A program made the translations under genes and the position numbers. This document shows positions 1-5,719 of a stretch of DNA of 6,743 bases, piece by piece (position 1 is the first letter of the stretch; each line of letters opens with the position of its first letter). The notes under the pieces are model-generated. The model ran no database searches, was not told the DNA's origin, and saw only the letters and a program-made list of their open reading frames with translations. Origin of the DNA: Labilithrix luteola. Lineage in GTDB: Bacteria; Myxococcota_A; Polyangia; Polyangiales; Polyangiaceae. The DNA lies in assembly GCA_026225435.1 (NCBI GenBank), contig JAMFST010000444.1, positions 1-6,743 on the forward strand, written 5' to 3'.

Positions 1-442
1 CGACCAGCGGGCGGAAGGCGAGGGTGAAGCTCCGCTCGAGCGCGGGGCGGTTCGCCGTGAGGAGCAGGTCGAACGAGCGGGCGAAGGCGGCCAGAGCCGG
101 GGAGCTGGACAGGCTGATCCGCTTCGTCGTCCGGCCATCCCAGAACGACAGCTCGGTGTCGGTCACCAGCACGGTCTGCGGCGACGGCTTGAGGGTGCGG
201 CGCACGAGGCCGTGTCCGGGCGCGAAGCTCAGCGTCCCCTCCGAGCGCAGCGGCACCGCCAGCAGCGCGATCTGCTTCTCCTCCGTGAAGTGCGCCTGCA
301 GCCCCGGCGCGCGGGCCAGGGCCGCGAGCGTGTCGTCCAGCGTGGGGGCTCGGGGCGCGCTCGCCGCCGCGCGCGGAGCCAGCCCGACCAGCGCCGTGAC
401 CGTGAGCGCCAGCGCGAGGACGCGGGCGACCTGTGCGTTCAC
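1..442 (-). CDS. LolA-like outer-membrane lipoprotein carrier family protein (partial, C-terminus off the left edge)
   Basis: This frame has no entry among simple ATG ORFs because it starts with GTG and runs off the window; 147 residues are visible. The N-terminus looks like a Sec signal peptide: a hydrophobic stretch at about residues 7-22, then an AAASA cleavage site near residue 29. The mature part follows the LolA-like pattern of aryl polyene clusters: HFTEEKQIALL at 51-61, then PLRSEGTLSFAPG at 64-76, and a beta strand with SFWDG at 99-103. LolA proteins carry lipidated cargo across the periplasm, and the cluster-specific versions are thought to help deliver the pigment-lipid to the outer membrane. 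The GTG overlaps the ACP stop codon as GTGA, and GAAGG lies 4 bases upstream, which fixes the start. It is the last visible gene of the operon. The family call is good; the exact cargo is inferred. Confidence 0.85.
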   Translation of the reverse strand, partial: MNAQVARVLALALTVTALVGLAPRAAASAPRAPTLDDTLAALARAPGLQAHFTEEKQIALLAVPLRSEGTLSFAPGHGLVRRTLKPSPQTVLVTDTELSFWDGRTTKRISLSSSPALAAFARSFDLLLTANRPALERSFTLAFRPLV

Positions 443-696
443 GAAGCCTTCGTTTGCAGGATGCCGTAGACGATATCGACCACGTCCCCGACGGTGCGCA
501 TCTCGCGGAAGCGTTCCGGATCGAGGCGGCGACCGGTCAGGGTCTCCATGTGGACGGCCAGCTCGATGGCGTCGATGCTGTCGAGGTCGAGATCCTCGAT
601 GACGTTGGTCTCGAGCTTGATCCGCTCGGGGGGGAGGTCGAACAGCTCCCCCATTGCCTTGACCACGTGGTCGTAGATCTCCTCGCGAGTCACCAT
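439..696 (-). CDS. Acyl carrier protein of the APE-type cluster
   Basis: An 85-residue acidic four-helix protein of normal ACP length. The phosphopantetheine attachment site is the motif DLDLDSIDAIEL, with Ser40 as the modified residue. Asp39 directly precedes it, as in most ACPs (DSL/DSI). The motif has DSIDAIEL where the housekeeping fatty-acid AcpP has DSLDTVEL, and the protein sits inside a secondary operon, so it is probably a dedicated carrier for the cluster. It would hold the growing acyl chain for the synthase, reductase and dehydratase encoded upstream. It begins 1 base after the acyltransferase stop (TGA-G-ATG), and its own TGA overlaps the next gene's GTG, so it is probably translated by coupling. 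No strong Shine-Dalgarno is seen. APE clusters usually encode two ACPs; only one is visible here. Confidence 0.95.
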   Translation of the reverse strand: MVTREEIYDHVVKAMGELFDLPPERIKLETNVIEDLDLDSIDAIELAVHMETLTGRRLDPERFREMRTVGDVVDIVYGILQTKAS

Positions 697-697
697 C

Positions 698-1513
698 TCA
701 ACCGTTGTACCCGGCTTCGGGGAGCAAGCCGAGACGTGATCGATACTGCTGCTCGACGGCGTTTCGCATGGGGCGGCTGCGGTGCGCGAAGTCCGCCGGC
801 TGCAGCGCGTCGCCTACCTGGAAAGAGAGCCGGGCGCAGGTGTCCGGGTGCCGCCAGAACGGCTGCCCGCGCCGCAGGGCGGAGGGCTCGCAGCGCAGCG
901 TGATCGGGACGATGCGGACGTTCGCCCGACAGGCGATCTCGAAGGCGCCCCGGCGAAAGGGGAGCAGACCCCCCTCCGGCGATCGCGTCCCCTCGGGGAA
1001 CACGAGCACGTGGAAGCCCTCGTCGAGGCGCCGGGTGGCGTCGTCGATCATCCGCGCGCGCTCGGCCAGCGTGGTGCCGGCGGGGATGAAGCCGGCCAGC
1101 GCGAGGAGCCGGCCGACGAAGCGACTCGAGGAGTAGCCGGCCTTGGCGATGCAGCAGACGTCGGGGAGGGCGAGGATGGCGGTGACGTCGACCAGGGTGG
1201 TGTGGTTGGCGACGAGCACCGAGCCGCGCCCGCCGGGCTCGATCGGCGGCAGGGTGATGGTGGCCGCCTCCACCAGCCGCAGCATGCGCATGTAGCCGTG
1301 GAAGAGACGGAAGGAGGCGGCGACGAGCCGCTGGCACGCGCGGGTGCGGTCGCGGGCGAAGAGCGCCACCAGCGGGAGCACCGTCCAGGCGAGGATGCAC
1401 CCGCCGCACCAGAACGCCGCGAAGGCGCTGGCGACGAGCGCGCTGCGGACCGCGCGAAAGACGATCCACACCGGCCAGGGGATCCGCGAGCGGAGCGCGA
1501 AGAGCGGCGTCAC
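698..1513 (-). CDS. PlsC-type lysophospholipid acyltransferase family protein of the APE-type cluster
   Basis: A 271-residue membrane-associated acyltransferase of the 1-acylglycerol-3-phosphate acyltransferase superfamily. An N-terminal hydrophobic segment spans about residues 23-52. The catalytic HX4D motif is NHTTLVD (His104, Asp109). Motif III is FPEGTRS at 172-178, which binds the acceptor phosphate in the family. IVPITLR at 201-207 matches block IV. The reaction is acyl transfer from an ACP or CoA thioester to a hydroxyl acceptor on the inner membrane. In APE clusters such enzymes are taken to attach the polyene or fatty chain to the lipid/sugar anchor, but the acceptor cannot be read here. 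The GTG start overlaps the deacetylase stop (GTGA) and has an AGAGG site 7 bases upstream at 1521-1525. Housekeeping PlsC is the alternative; the operon setting argues against it. Confidence 0.92.
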   Translation of the reverse strand: MTPLFALRSRIPWPVWIVFRAVRSALVASAFAAFWCGGCILAWTVLPLVALFARDRTRACQRLVAASFRLFHGYMRMLRLVEAATITLPPIEPGGRGSVLVANHTTLVDVTAILALPDVCCIAKAGYSSSRFVGRLLALAGFIPAGTTLAERARMIDDATRRLDEGFHVLVFPEGTRSPEGGLLPFRRGAFEIACRANVRIVPITLRCEPSALRRGQPFWRHPDTCARLSFQVGDALQPADFAHRSRPMRNAVEQQYRSRLGLLPEAGYNG

Positions 1514-2289
1514 GTGAGGACCTCTTCAAGGCGCACGCAGCGCAGCCCGCGGGCGCGCGCGAGATCGAGCAGCGTGCCGAGGGCGGCGACCGTGGGGCTG
1601 CGATCGAGCGTGCCGCCGAACCCGCCGCCGTCGTGGAGCGCCAGGATCGCCCCCGCGCGGACCGCCGGATCGAGGCGCCGGACGATGGCGCGGCTGTCGC
1701 GTCCCATCGCATCGAGCGCGCGCTCGCTCCAGGTCACGCAGACCAGCGACAGGCCGGCGAGCGCCCGGCGGAGCGGCGGGGTTCGCAGCCCCTGCGGCGG
1801 CCGGAAGAGCCGCGGGCGCTGGCCGGTGATGGCCGCGACGGCGTCGAGCCCGCGCTCGATGTCGAGCCGCTGGCGGGCGGCGCTGCCGAAGTGGAAGGTG
1901 TGCGCGTGGCTCCAGGTATGCGAGCCGACGTCGTGCCCCTCGGCCACGATGCGCCGCACGATCTCGGGGTGCGCCGCCGCGCGGCTTCCGACGACGAAGA
2001 AGGTCGCGTGGGCCGCGTGGAGGGCGAGGAGATCGAGCACCCGCGGGGTGGTCGCCGGATCCGGACCGTCGTCGAAGGTGAAGGCGATCGCATCGGACGC
2101 GCGCGTGTGGTTCACGCTCGGCACCACCAGCTGCGCCGCCGGCGCCGCGATCCCCCAGGTGATGACGCCCGCTGCCACGGCGAGGGTGGCGATGACGACG
2201 GGCCAGGCGTGACCGCGAAGGACGACCACCTCGACGGCGAGCGCCAGCAGGAGCAGCACCCTGGCGCGCGTGAGAGGCGCCATCCTCAT
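1510..2289 (-). CDS. Membrane-anchored polysaccharide deacetylase (NodB homology domain, CE4 type)
   Basis: A 259-residue protein with two hydrophobic segments (about 10-24 and 30-55) followed by a NodB/CE4 domain from about residue 66 to the end. Motif 1 is TFDDGPDP (Asp73 base, Asp74 metal ligand). Motif 2 is SHTWSH (His124 and His128, metal ligands). Motif 3 is FRPPQG at 162-167, where the canonical sequence is RxPYG or RPPFG. Motif 5 is LALHD (His219). The family hydrolyses N-acetyl or O-acyl groups from sugars with a divalent metal. The metal-binding residues are all present, so it should be active. It overlaps the synthase by ATGA and the acyltransferase by GTGA, so it belongs to the operon, perhaps trimming an N-acetyl sugar in the pigment's head group (inference). 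A second in-frame ATG at 2283 is possible; the ATGA overlap favours 2289. Confidence 0.92.
   Translation of the reverse strand: MRMAPLTRARVLLLLALAVEVVVLRGHAWPVVIATLAVAAGVITWGIAAPAAQLVVPSVNHTRASDAIAFTFDDGPDPATTPRVLDLLALHAAHATFFVVGSRAAAHPEIVRRIVAEGHDVGSHTWSHAHTFHFGSAARQRLDIERGLDAVAAITGQRPRLFRPPQGLRTPPLRRALAGLSLVCVTWSERALDAMGRDSRAIVRRLDPAVRAGAILALHDGGGFGGTLDRSPTVAALGTLLDLARARGLRCVRLEEVLT
1521..1525 (-). promoter_or_regulatory. Ribosome binding site (AGAGG) deciding the GTG start of the acyltransferase
   Basis: AGAGG on the minus strand lies 7 bases before the GTG at 1513, within the C-terminal codons of the deacetylase. Together with the GTGA stop/start overlap it supports GTG as the start. Confidence 0.6.
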
Positions 2290-3512
2290 ACGCGTCCGAG
2301 GACGAGGCTCGTGTTGAGCCCGCCGAAGGCGAACTTGTTGCTCAGCGAGATGTCGAAGGAGGTCTCGCGCACGCCGCCGCGCACGTAATCGAGCGGCGCG
2401 CAGCGCGGGTCGACGTTCTCGAGGTTCAGCGTCGGCGCGACGAAGCCTCGCCGCATCATGTGGATGCAGATCGCCGCCTCGATCGCCCCGCAGGCGCCCA
2501 GCGTGTGACCCAGGTGCCCCTTGAGGGAGCTCACCGGCACGCGGTCGCCGAACACCGCGTAGGTCGCCTGGCTCTCCAGCTGATCACCGAGCTCGGTCGC
2601 CGTCGCGTGCGCGTTGACGTAGCCGATGTCGCTGGCCGACAGCCGTGCGTCGGCGAGGGCGGCGCGCATCGCGTCCTGCATGCTCTCCGACGACGAGCTG
2701 GTGATGTTCGCCCCGTCGCAGTTGGTCGCGAAGCCGAGGACCTCGGCGTACATCGTCTTGCCGGCCGCGCGGGCGCGCTCGTACTCCTCGAGCACGAAGG
2801 TCCCGGCCCCCTCGCCGACGACCAGCCCGTCGCGGTCGCGATCGAACGGCCGCGGCGCGCGCGCCGGATCGTCGTTGTAGCGGGTGCTGGTGGCGTGCAT
2901 CACGTCGAACACGCCGGCGTGCGAGAAGTGCAGCTCCTCGGCGCCGCCGGCGATCATGACGTCGAGCGTCCCCTGGCGGATCGCCTCGTAGGCGTAGCCG
3001 ATGGCCTGGCTGGCGCTGACGCAGGCGGCGCAGGTGGTCATGACCCGGCCGCGGATGCCGAAGTGCATGGCCAGGTTCGCGGCCGTCGTGTGGCTCATGA
3101 ACTTCAGGTACGAGGTCGCCGGGAGGCCGAGCAAGCCGCCGGTCTCGACGAGCTTGCGCACCCAGGCCTCGTTCACCGAGGAGGAGCCGTGGGTGCTGCC
3201 GTGCGCGAGCCCCACCTTGCCGCTGCTGACCTCCTCCGGCGTGAGCCCCGCGTCGGCGATCGCGCGCTCGGTGGCCACCGTCGCGAGCATGGCGACGCGG
3301 CCCATCAAGCGGCTCACCTTGCGCGGGAGCTTGTCGATCTCGGGCGCGTCGGCCGGTGCGCCCAGCTTGGTGAGCATGTGCTGCACGCCTGCCCACTCGG
3401 TCATGCGGCGGATGCCCGAGCGGTTCTCGCGCAGCGCGATCTCGATCTCCGGCAGCTCCGAGCCGAGCGGACTGGTGACGCCGATGCCGGTGACGACGAC
3501 GCGGCGGCGCAT
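2286..3512 (-). CDS. Beta-ketoacyl-ACP synthase, FabF type (ApeR-like)
   Basis: A 408-residue condensing enzyme covering the full thiolase fold (usual FabF length about 410). The nucleophile is Cys164 in CAACVSASQAIG; Cys161 is an extra nearby cysteine, and spacing to the AIG element identifies Cys164 as the counterpart of the FabF active site. The two catalytic histidines are His302 (NAHATAT) and His336 (KGHLGHTLGA), with Lys331 preceding. It ends with NKFAFGGLNTSLV, the usual FabF-like Gly-rich finish. A complete Cys-His-His triad shows an active synthase and not a chain-length factor. It would catalyse decarboxylative Claisen condensation of malonyl-ACP with the growing acyl-ACP. NAHATAT in place of FabF's NAHGTST, and KGHLGHTLGA, resemble what I recall of APE-cluster synthases. 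The ATG directly abuts the reductase TAG, with GGGAGG 7 bases upstream. Order dehydratase-reductase-synthase matches apeP-apeQ-apeR as I recall it. Confidence 0.95.
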   Translation of the reverse strand: MRRRVVVTGIGVTSPLGSELPEIEIALRENRSGIRRMTEWAGVQHMLTKLGAPADAPEIDKLPRKVSRLMGRVAMLATVATERAIADAGLTPEEVSSGKVGLAHGSTHGSSSVNEAWVRKLVETGGLLGLPATSYLKFMSHTTAANLAMHFGIRGRVMTTCAACVSASQAIGYAYEAIRQGTLDVMIAGGAEELHFSHAGVFDVMHATSTRYNDDPARAPRPFDRDRDGLVVGEGAGTFVLEEYERARAAGKTMYAEVLGFATNCDGANITSSSSESMQDAMRAALADARLSASDIGYVNAHATATELGDQLESQATYAVFGDRVPVSSLKGHLGHTLGACGAIEAAICIHMMRRGFVAPTLNLENVDPRCAPLDYVRGGVRETSFDISLSNKFAFGGLNTSLVLGRV

Positions 3513-4232
3513 CTACAGGCCTCCCGAGATGGCGATGACCTGGCCGGTGATGTACGCCGCGCGATCGCTGGCGAGGAAAGCCACCAGCTCGGCGACCTCG
3601 TCGGCCTGCCCCACACGGCGCATGGGGATGTGCTTGAGGATCTCGTCCACCGGTGCCCCCTCGAGCATCTCGGTGTCGATCAACCCGGGGGCGATGGCGT
3701 TGACGGTGACGTGGCGCTTGGCGACCTCGAGGGCGAGCGCCTTGGTGGCGCCGATGAGCCCCGCCTTGGCCGCCGAGTAGCCCACCTGACCGCGGTTACC
3801 GATGACTCCCGAGATGCTCGACACGTTGATGATGCGCCCCCAGCGCCGCTGGACCATCGGCATCACCAGCGGCCGGGTCACGTTGTAGAAGCCGCCGAGC
3901 GTCGTATCGAGGACGTCGTTCCACGCGGTCTCCGTGGTGGTCGGGAACGGCGCGTCGCGGGTGACGCCGGCGTTGTTCACCAGCACGTGGATACCGCCTT
4001 CGAGGAGCGCCTCGACGGCGCGGCTCGTCGACGCGGCGTCAGTGACGTCGAAGGGGGCGACGACCGCCTCGCGGCCCAGGGCGCGCACCTCGGTGGCCAC
4101 CTCCTCGGCGCGGACGACGTTCGCCTTGCAGTTGATGACGATGTCGAAGCCGTCCCGCGCCAGCGTCCGGGCGATGGCCGCACCGATCCCGCGGCTCGCG
4201 CCGGTGATGAGGGCACGACGGCGCTCGCTCAT
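3513..4232 (-). CDS. fabG: 3-oxoacyl-ACP reductase, SDR family (FabG/ApeQ-like)
   Basis: A 239-residue classical short-chain dehydrogenase (FabG is about 244). The NADPH-binding motif is TGASRGIG at 10-17 and the NNAG motif is at 86-89. The catalytic residues are Ser139, Tyr152 and Lys156 within the stretch from INVSSISG to GYSAAKAG. The C-terminal part (APGLIDTEML, IPMRRVGQADEVA, ITGQVIAISGGL) is typical of FabG-like reductases and, from memory, of ApeQ. It reduces the 3-ketoacyl-ACP made by the neighbouring synthase. The frame is open further upstream to 4487, but that extension is antisense-style low-complexity Arg/Ala sequence overlapping the dehydratase. The ATG at 4232 overlaps the dehydratase stop as ATGA, has GGAG 6 bases upstream, and gives the correct N-terminus. 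Oddity: the position of the fourth tetrad residue (Asn in E. coli FabG) is Thr111. Confidence 0.95.
   Translation of the reverse strand: MSERRRALITGASRGIGAAIARTLARDGFDIVINCKANVVRAEEVATEVRALGREAVVAPFDVTDAASTSRAVEALLEGGIHVLVNNAGVTRDAPFPTTTETAWNDVLDTTLGGFYNVTRPLVMPMVQRRWGRIINVSSISGVIGNRGQVGYSAAKAGLIGATKALALEVAKRHVTVNAIAPGLIDTEMLEGAPVDEILKHIPMRRVGQADEVAELVAFLASDRAAYITGQVIAISGGL
3520..3525 (-). promoter_or_regulatory. Strong ribosome binding site (GGGAGG) of the ketoacyl synthase
   Basis: On the minus strand GGGAGG lies 7 bases before the synthase ATG and inside the last codons of the reductase (SGGL). It is the best Shine-Dalgarno match in the operon and confirms the ATG at 3512, the only junction where genes abut without overlap. 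Confidence 0.8.
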
Positions 4233-4687
4233 CGCAGGCTCCGAAGCATCTCCGGGGTCGAGGCCGCCACCGACATCTCCACCGTGGCCAGCACCTCTTC
4301 GCCGCGCACGACCTCGCCGGTGAAGCTGGCGACCGGCTCCTGGACCCAGCGCGAGCGGACCGTCGTCCGCAGCTCGTCGCCGGAGCGCAGCACGGCACCG
4401 GGGAGGAACGTGGCGCTGCGGATGCCAACCAGCAGGCCGGGGCTCGCCGGTCGCTTGGCCCGGTGGTCGCGCAGCCCGGCGTAGCAACCGATGGTCTGCG
4501 CGACGAGCTCCACGCAGACGGCGACGCTGGCCTCACCGTCGCGGAGGAAGACGAAGTCGTCGGCGATCACCGCCTTGCAGATGAGCCCGTCGTCGATCTC
4601 GTCGACGATGGAGTCCACGAGCAACATCGGTGGACCGTGCGGCAGGAGCTGCTCGACGGGGGGAAACCTCGACTCAGCCAAGGCCAT
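4229..4687 (-). CDS. Hotdog-fold 3-hydroxyacyl-ACP dehydratase (FabZ-related, ApeP-like)
   Basis: A 152-residue single hotdog domain. The N-terminal LLPHGPPMLLVD at 14-25 corresponds to the LPHR-PFLLVD opening of FabZ, and VELVAQTIGCYAG at 59-71 corresponds to the EAMAQ central helix, with Glu60 in the position of the FabZ catalytic acid. The FabZ GHFPGxPxxPG loop, which supplies the catalytic histidine, is absent: there is no His between residues 18 and 74. This divergent form resembles APE-cluster ApeP, which is reported, as I recall, to act with a second dehydratase (ApeI). The expected reaction is water loss from 3-hydroxyacyl-ACP to give the trans-2-enoyl-ACP from which the polyene grows. 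It is the first gene of the gapless operon, and its TGA overlaps the reductase ATG. No good Shine-Dalgarno is visible before the ATG. An ACP thioesterase-like role cannot be excluded. Confidence 0.87.
   Translation of the reverse strand: MALAESRFPPVEQLLPHGPPMLLVDSIVDEIDDGLICKAVIADDFVFLRDGEASVAVCVELVAQTIGCYAGLRDHRAKRPASPGLLVGIRSATFLPGAVLRSGDELRTTVRSRWVQEPVASFTGEVVRGEEVLATVEMSVAASTPEMLRSLR
4239..4242 (-). promoter_or_regulatory. Ribosome binding site (GGAG) deciding the ATG start of the reductase
   Basis: GGAG on the minus strand lies 6 bases before the ATG at 4232, within the end of the dehydratase. It supports the 239-residue reductase over the longer open frame that reaches 4487. Confidence 0.6.
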
Positions 4688-4778
4688 GGAACGAGCTCGT
4701 CGGACCGGAAGGAAGCTCAGCCGCCAATGGCTGAGCCGTCCGTCTTCCCACGAACGGCCGCGCTCGTCCAGTCGCGGC
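4688..4778 (-). promoter_or_regulatory. Spacer between purU and the APE-type operon; presumed operon leader
   Basis: This 91-base gap is the only non-coding DNA upstream of the seven-gene operon within the window, so the operon promoter should lie here or inside purU. I see no convincing sigma-70 -35/-10 pair on the minus strand. It contains the hairpin described separately and a 10-bp perfect palindrome, ACGAGCTCGT, at 4691-4700, just upstream of the dehydratase ATG. Confidence 0.4.
4715..4736 (-). terminator. Perfect 8-bp hairpin, probable terminator after purU
   Basis: GCTCAGCC at 4715-4722 and GGCTGAGC at 4729-4736 form a perfect 8-bp stem with a 6-base loop. On the minus strand, the direction of purU, the stem is followed by TTCCTTCC, a weak pyrimidine/T tail, 43 bases after the purU stop. 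This fits an imperfect intrinsic terminator separating purU from the downstream operon. Without a full T run, an RNA structure in the operon leader is an alternative. Confidence 0.5.
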
Positions 4779-5636
4779 TCATTCGAATACCACGGACTTG
4801 TTTCCGTACACGAGAACGCGATCCTCGAGGTGCGCCCGCACGGCGCGGGCGAGGACCACGCGCTCGAGATCGCGCCCCTTGCGCACGAGGTCCTCGACGG
4901 TGTCGCGGTGGGTCACGCGGGCGACGTCCTGCTCGAGGATCGGCCCCTCGTCGAGGTCCGGCGTCACGTAGTGGGCGGTCGCGCCGATCAGCTTCACGCC
5001 GCGCGCGTGGGCCTGGTGGTACGGCTTCTGGCCGATGAAGGCGGGGAGGAACGAGTGGTGGATGTTGATGATCCGCCCGTTGTACGCCGCCGAGAATTCC
5101 TGCGAGGCGATCTGCATGTAGCGGGCGAAGATGACCAGGTCGACGCCGTGCTCCTCGAGCAGCGCGCGTTGCGCCTTCTCCGCCTCCACCTTCGTCTCCT
5201 TGGTGACCGGGATGCAGTGGAACGGGACGCCGTAGTGGCGCGCCACCGGCTCGAGATCGGGGTGGTTGGAGACGACCAGCTTCATCGCGCAGGGGAGCTC
5301 GCCCATGCGGTGGCGCCAGAGCAGATCCTGCAGGCAGTGATCGTACTTGGAGACGAAGAGGGCGACGTTCTTCTGCGGCTCGGAGTAGCGCAGCGCGTAC
5401 TTCATCGAGAGGCGCGCGGCCACGTCGGCGATGGCGGCCTCGACGGCGGTGCGATCGGTGCGCAGGTCCGACAGGTCGAAGCGGATGCGCTGGAAGAACT
5501 GCCCGCTCTCGTTGTCGGTGTGCTGGTCGGTGGCGAGGATGTTGGCACCGTGCCCGTAGAGGAGCTGCGCGAGCGCGGCGACGATGCCCTTCTGATCGGG
5601 GCAGGAGACGAGGAGGGTGGCGATCGGCGTTGTCAC
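4779..5636 (-). CDS. purU: Formyltetrahydrofolate deformylase (10-formyl-THF hydrolase)
   Basis: A 285-residue protein of standard PurU length and architecture. An N-terminal ACT domain (about residues 5-85, opening with LLVSCPDQKGIVAALA) is the regulatory part, and a formyltransferase-like domain follows (about 88-280). The catalytic residues of the GART/PurU fold are visible: Asn191 and His193 in INIHHSFLPAF, and Asp229 in LDEGPIL. The enzyme hydrolyses 10-formyl-THF to formate and THF in the cytoplasm, balancing one-carbon pools and supplying formate to PurT. In E. coli the ACT domain senses methionine and glycine. GTG is the start: an in-frame TGA lies 9 bases upstream and no other start gives a full N-terminus; no Shine-Dalgarno is seen. 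It is divergent from the glutathione transferase and probably unrelated to the pigment operon. Confidence 0.97.
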   Translation of the reverse strand: MTTPIATLLVSCPDQKGIVAALAQLLYGHGANILATDQHTDNESGQFFQRIRFDLSDLRTDRTAVEAAIADVAARLSMKYALRYSEPQKNVALFVSKYDHCLQDLLWRHRMGELPCAMKLVVSNHPDLEPVARHYGVPFHCIPVTKETKVEAEKAQRALLEEHGVDLVIFARYMQIASQEFSAAYNGRIINIHHSFLPAFIGQKPYHQAHARGVKLIGATAHYVTPDLDEGPILEQDVARVTHRDTVEDLVRKGRDLERVVLARAVRAHLEDRVLVYGNKSVVFE

Positions 5637-5719
5637 GGCGCGTCAGCCTAGGCGATTTTCCTGCCGCAATCTCGGCCTCGACGAGCGATGCGCGCCATGG
5701 GACAACCGCCGCCGCCCGA
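5637..5719. promoter_or_regulatory. Divergent intergenic region between purU and the glutathione transferase gene
   Basis: An 83-base gap between two divergent starts, which must supply both promoters unless they lie within coding DNA. It has an 8-bp palindrome GCCTAGGC at 5646-5653 and a small T-rich patch (GATTTTC) next to it, but no clear -35/-10 pair on either strand and no Shine-Dalgarno for either gene. Confidence 0.4.

Noticed and set aside
24..602. 192-residue plus-strand open frame at the left edge
   Set aside because: It is antisense to the LolA-like protein and the ACP, both of which have clear family motifs, and it is Arg/Ser/Ala shadow sequence.
782..2212. 476-residue plus-strand open frame opposite the acyltransferase and deacetylase
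   Set aside because: It is the mirror of real coding frames with no recognisable domain, and composition is dominated by Arg, Gly, Ala and Glu.
2460..4484. 674-residue plus-strand open frame opposite the synthase and reductase
   Set aside because: It is antisense to two genes with full catalytic motifs, and is low-complexity Arg/Ala/Gly/Asp sequence as expected from GC-rich third positions.
4233..4487. N-terminal extension of the reductase frame by 85 residues
   Set aside because: It overlaps the dehydratase out of frame, has shadow-like composition, and the ATG at 4232 has both a ribosome binding site and a normal SDR start.
4491..5651. 386-residue plus-strand open frame opposite purU
   Set aside because: PurU on the minus strand has complete ACT and formyltransferase domains; the opposite frame is Val/Asp/Arg-rich shadow sequence.
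5630..5719. N-terminal extension of the GST from a TTG start
   Set aside because: It would overlap purU's start, lacks homology to GST N-termini, and the ATG at 5720 begins exactly at the first beta strand.
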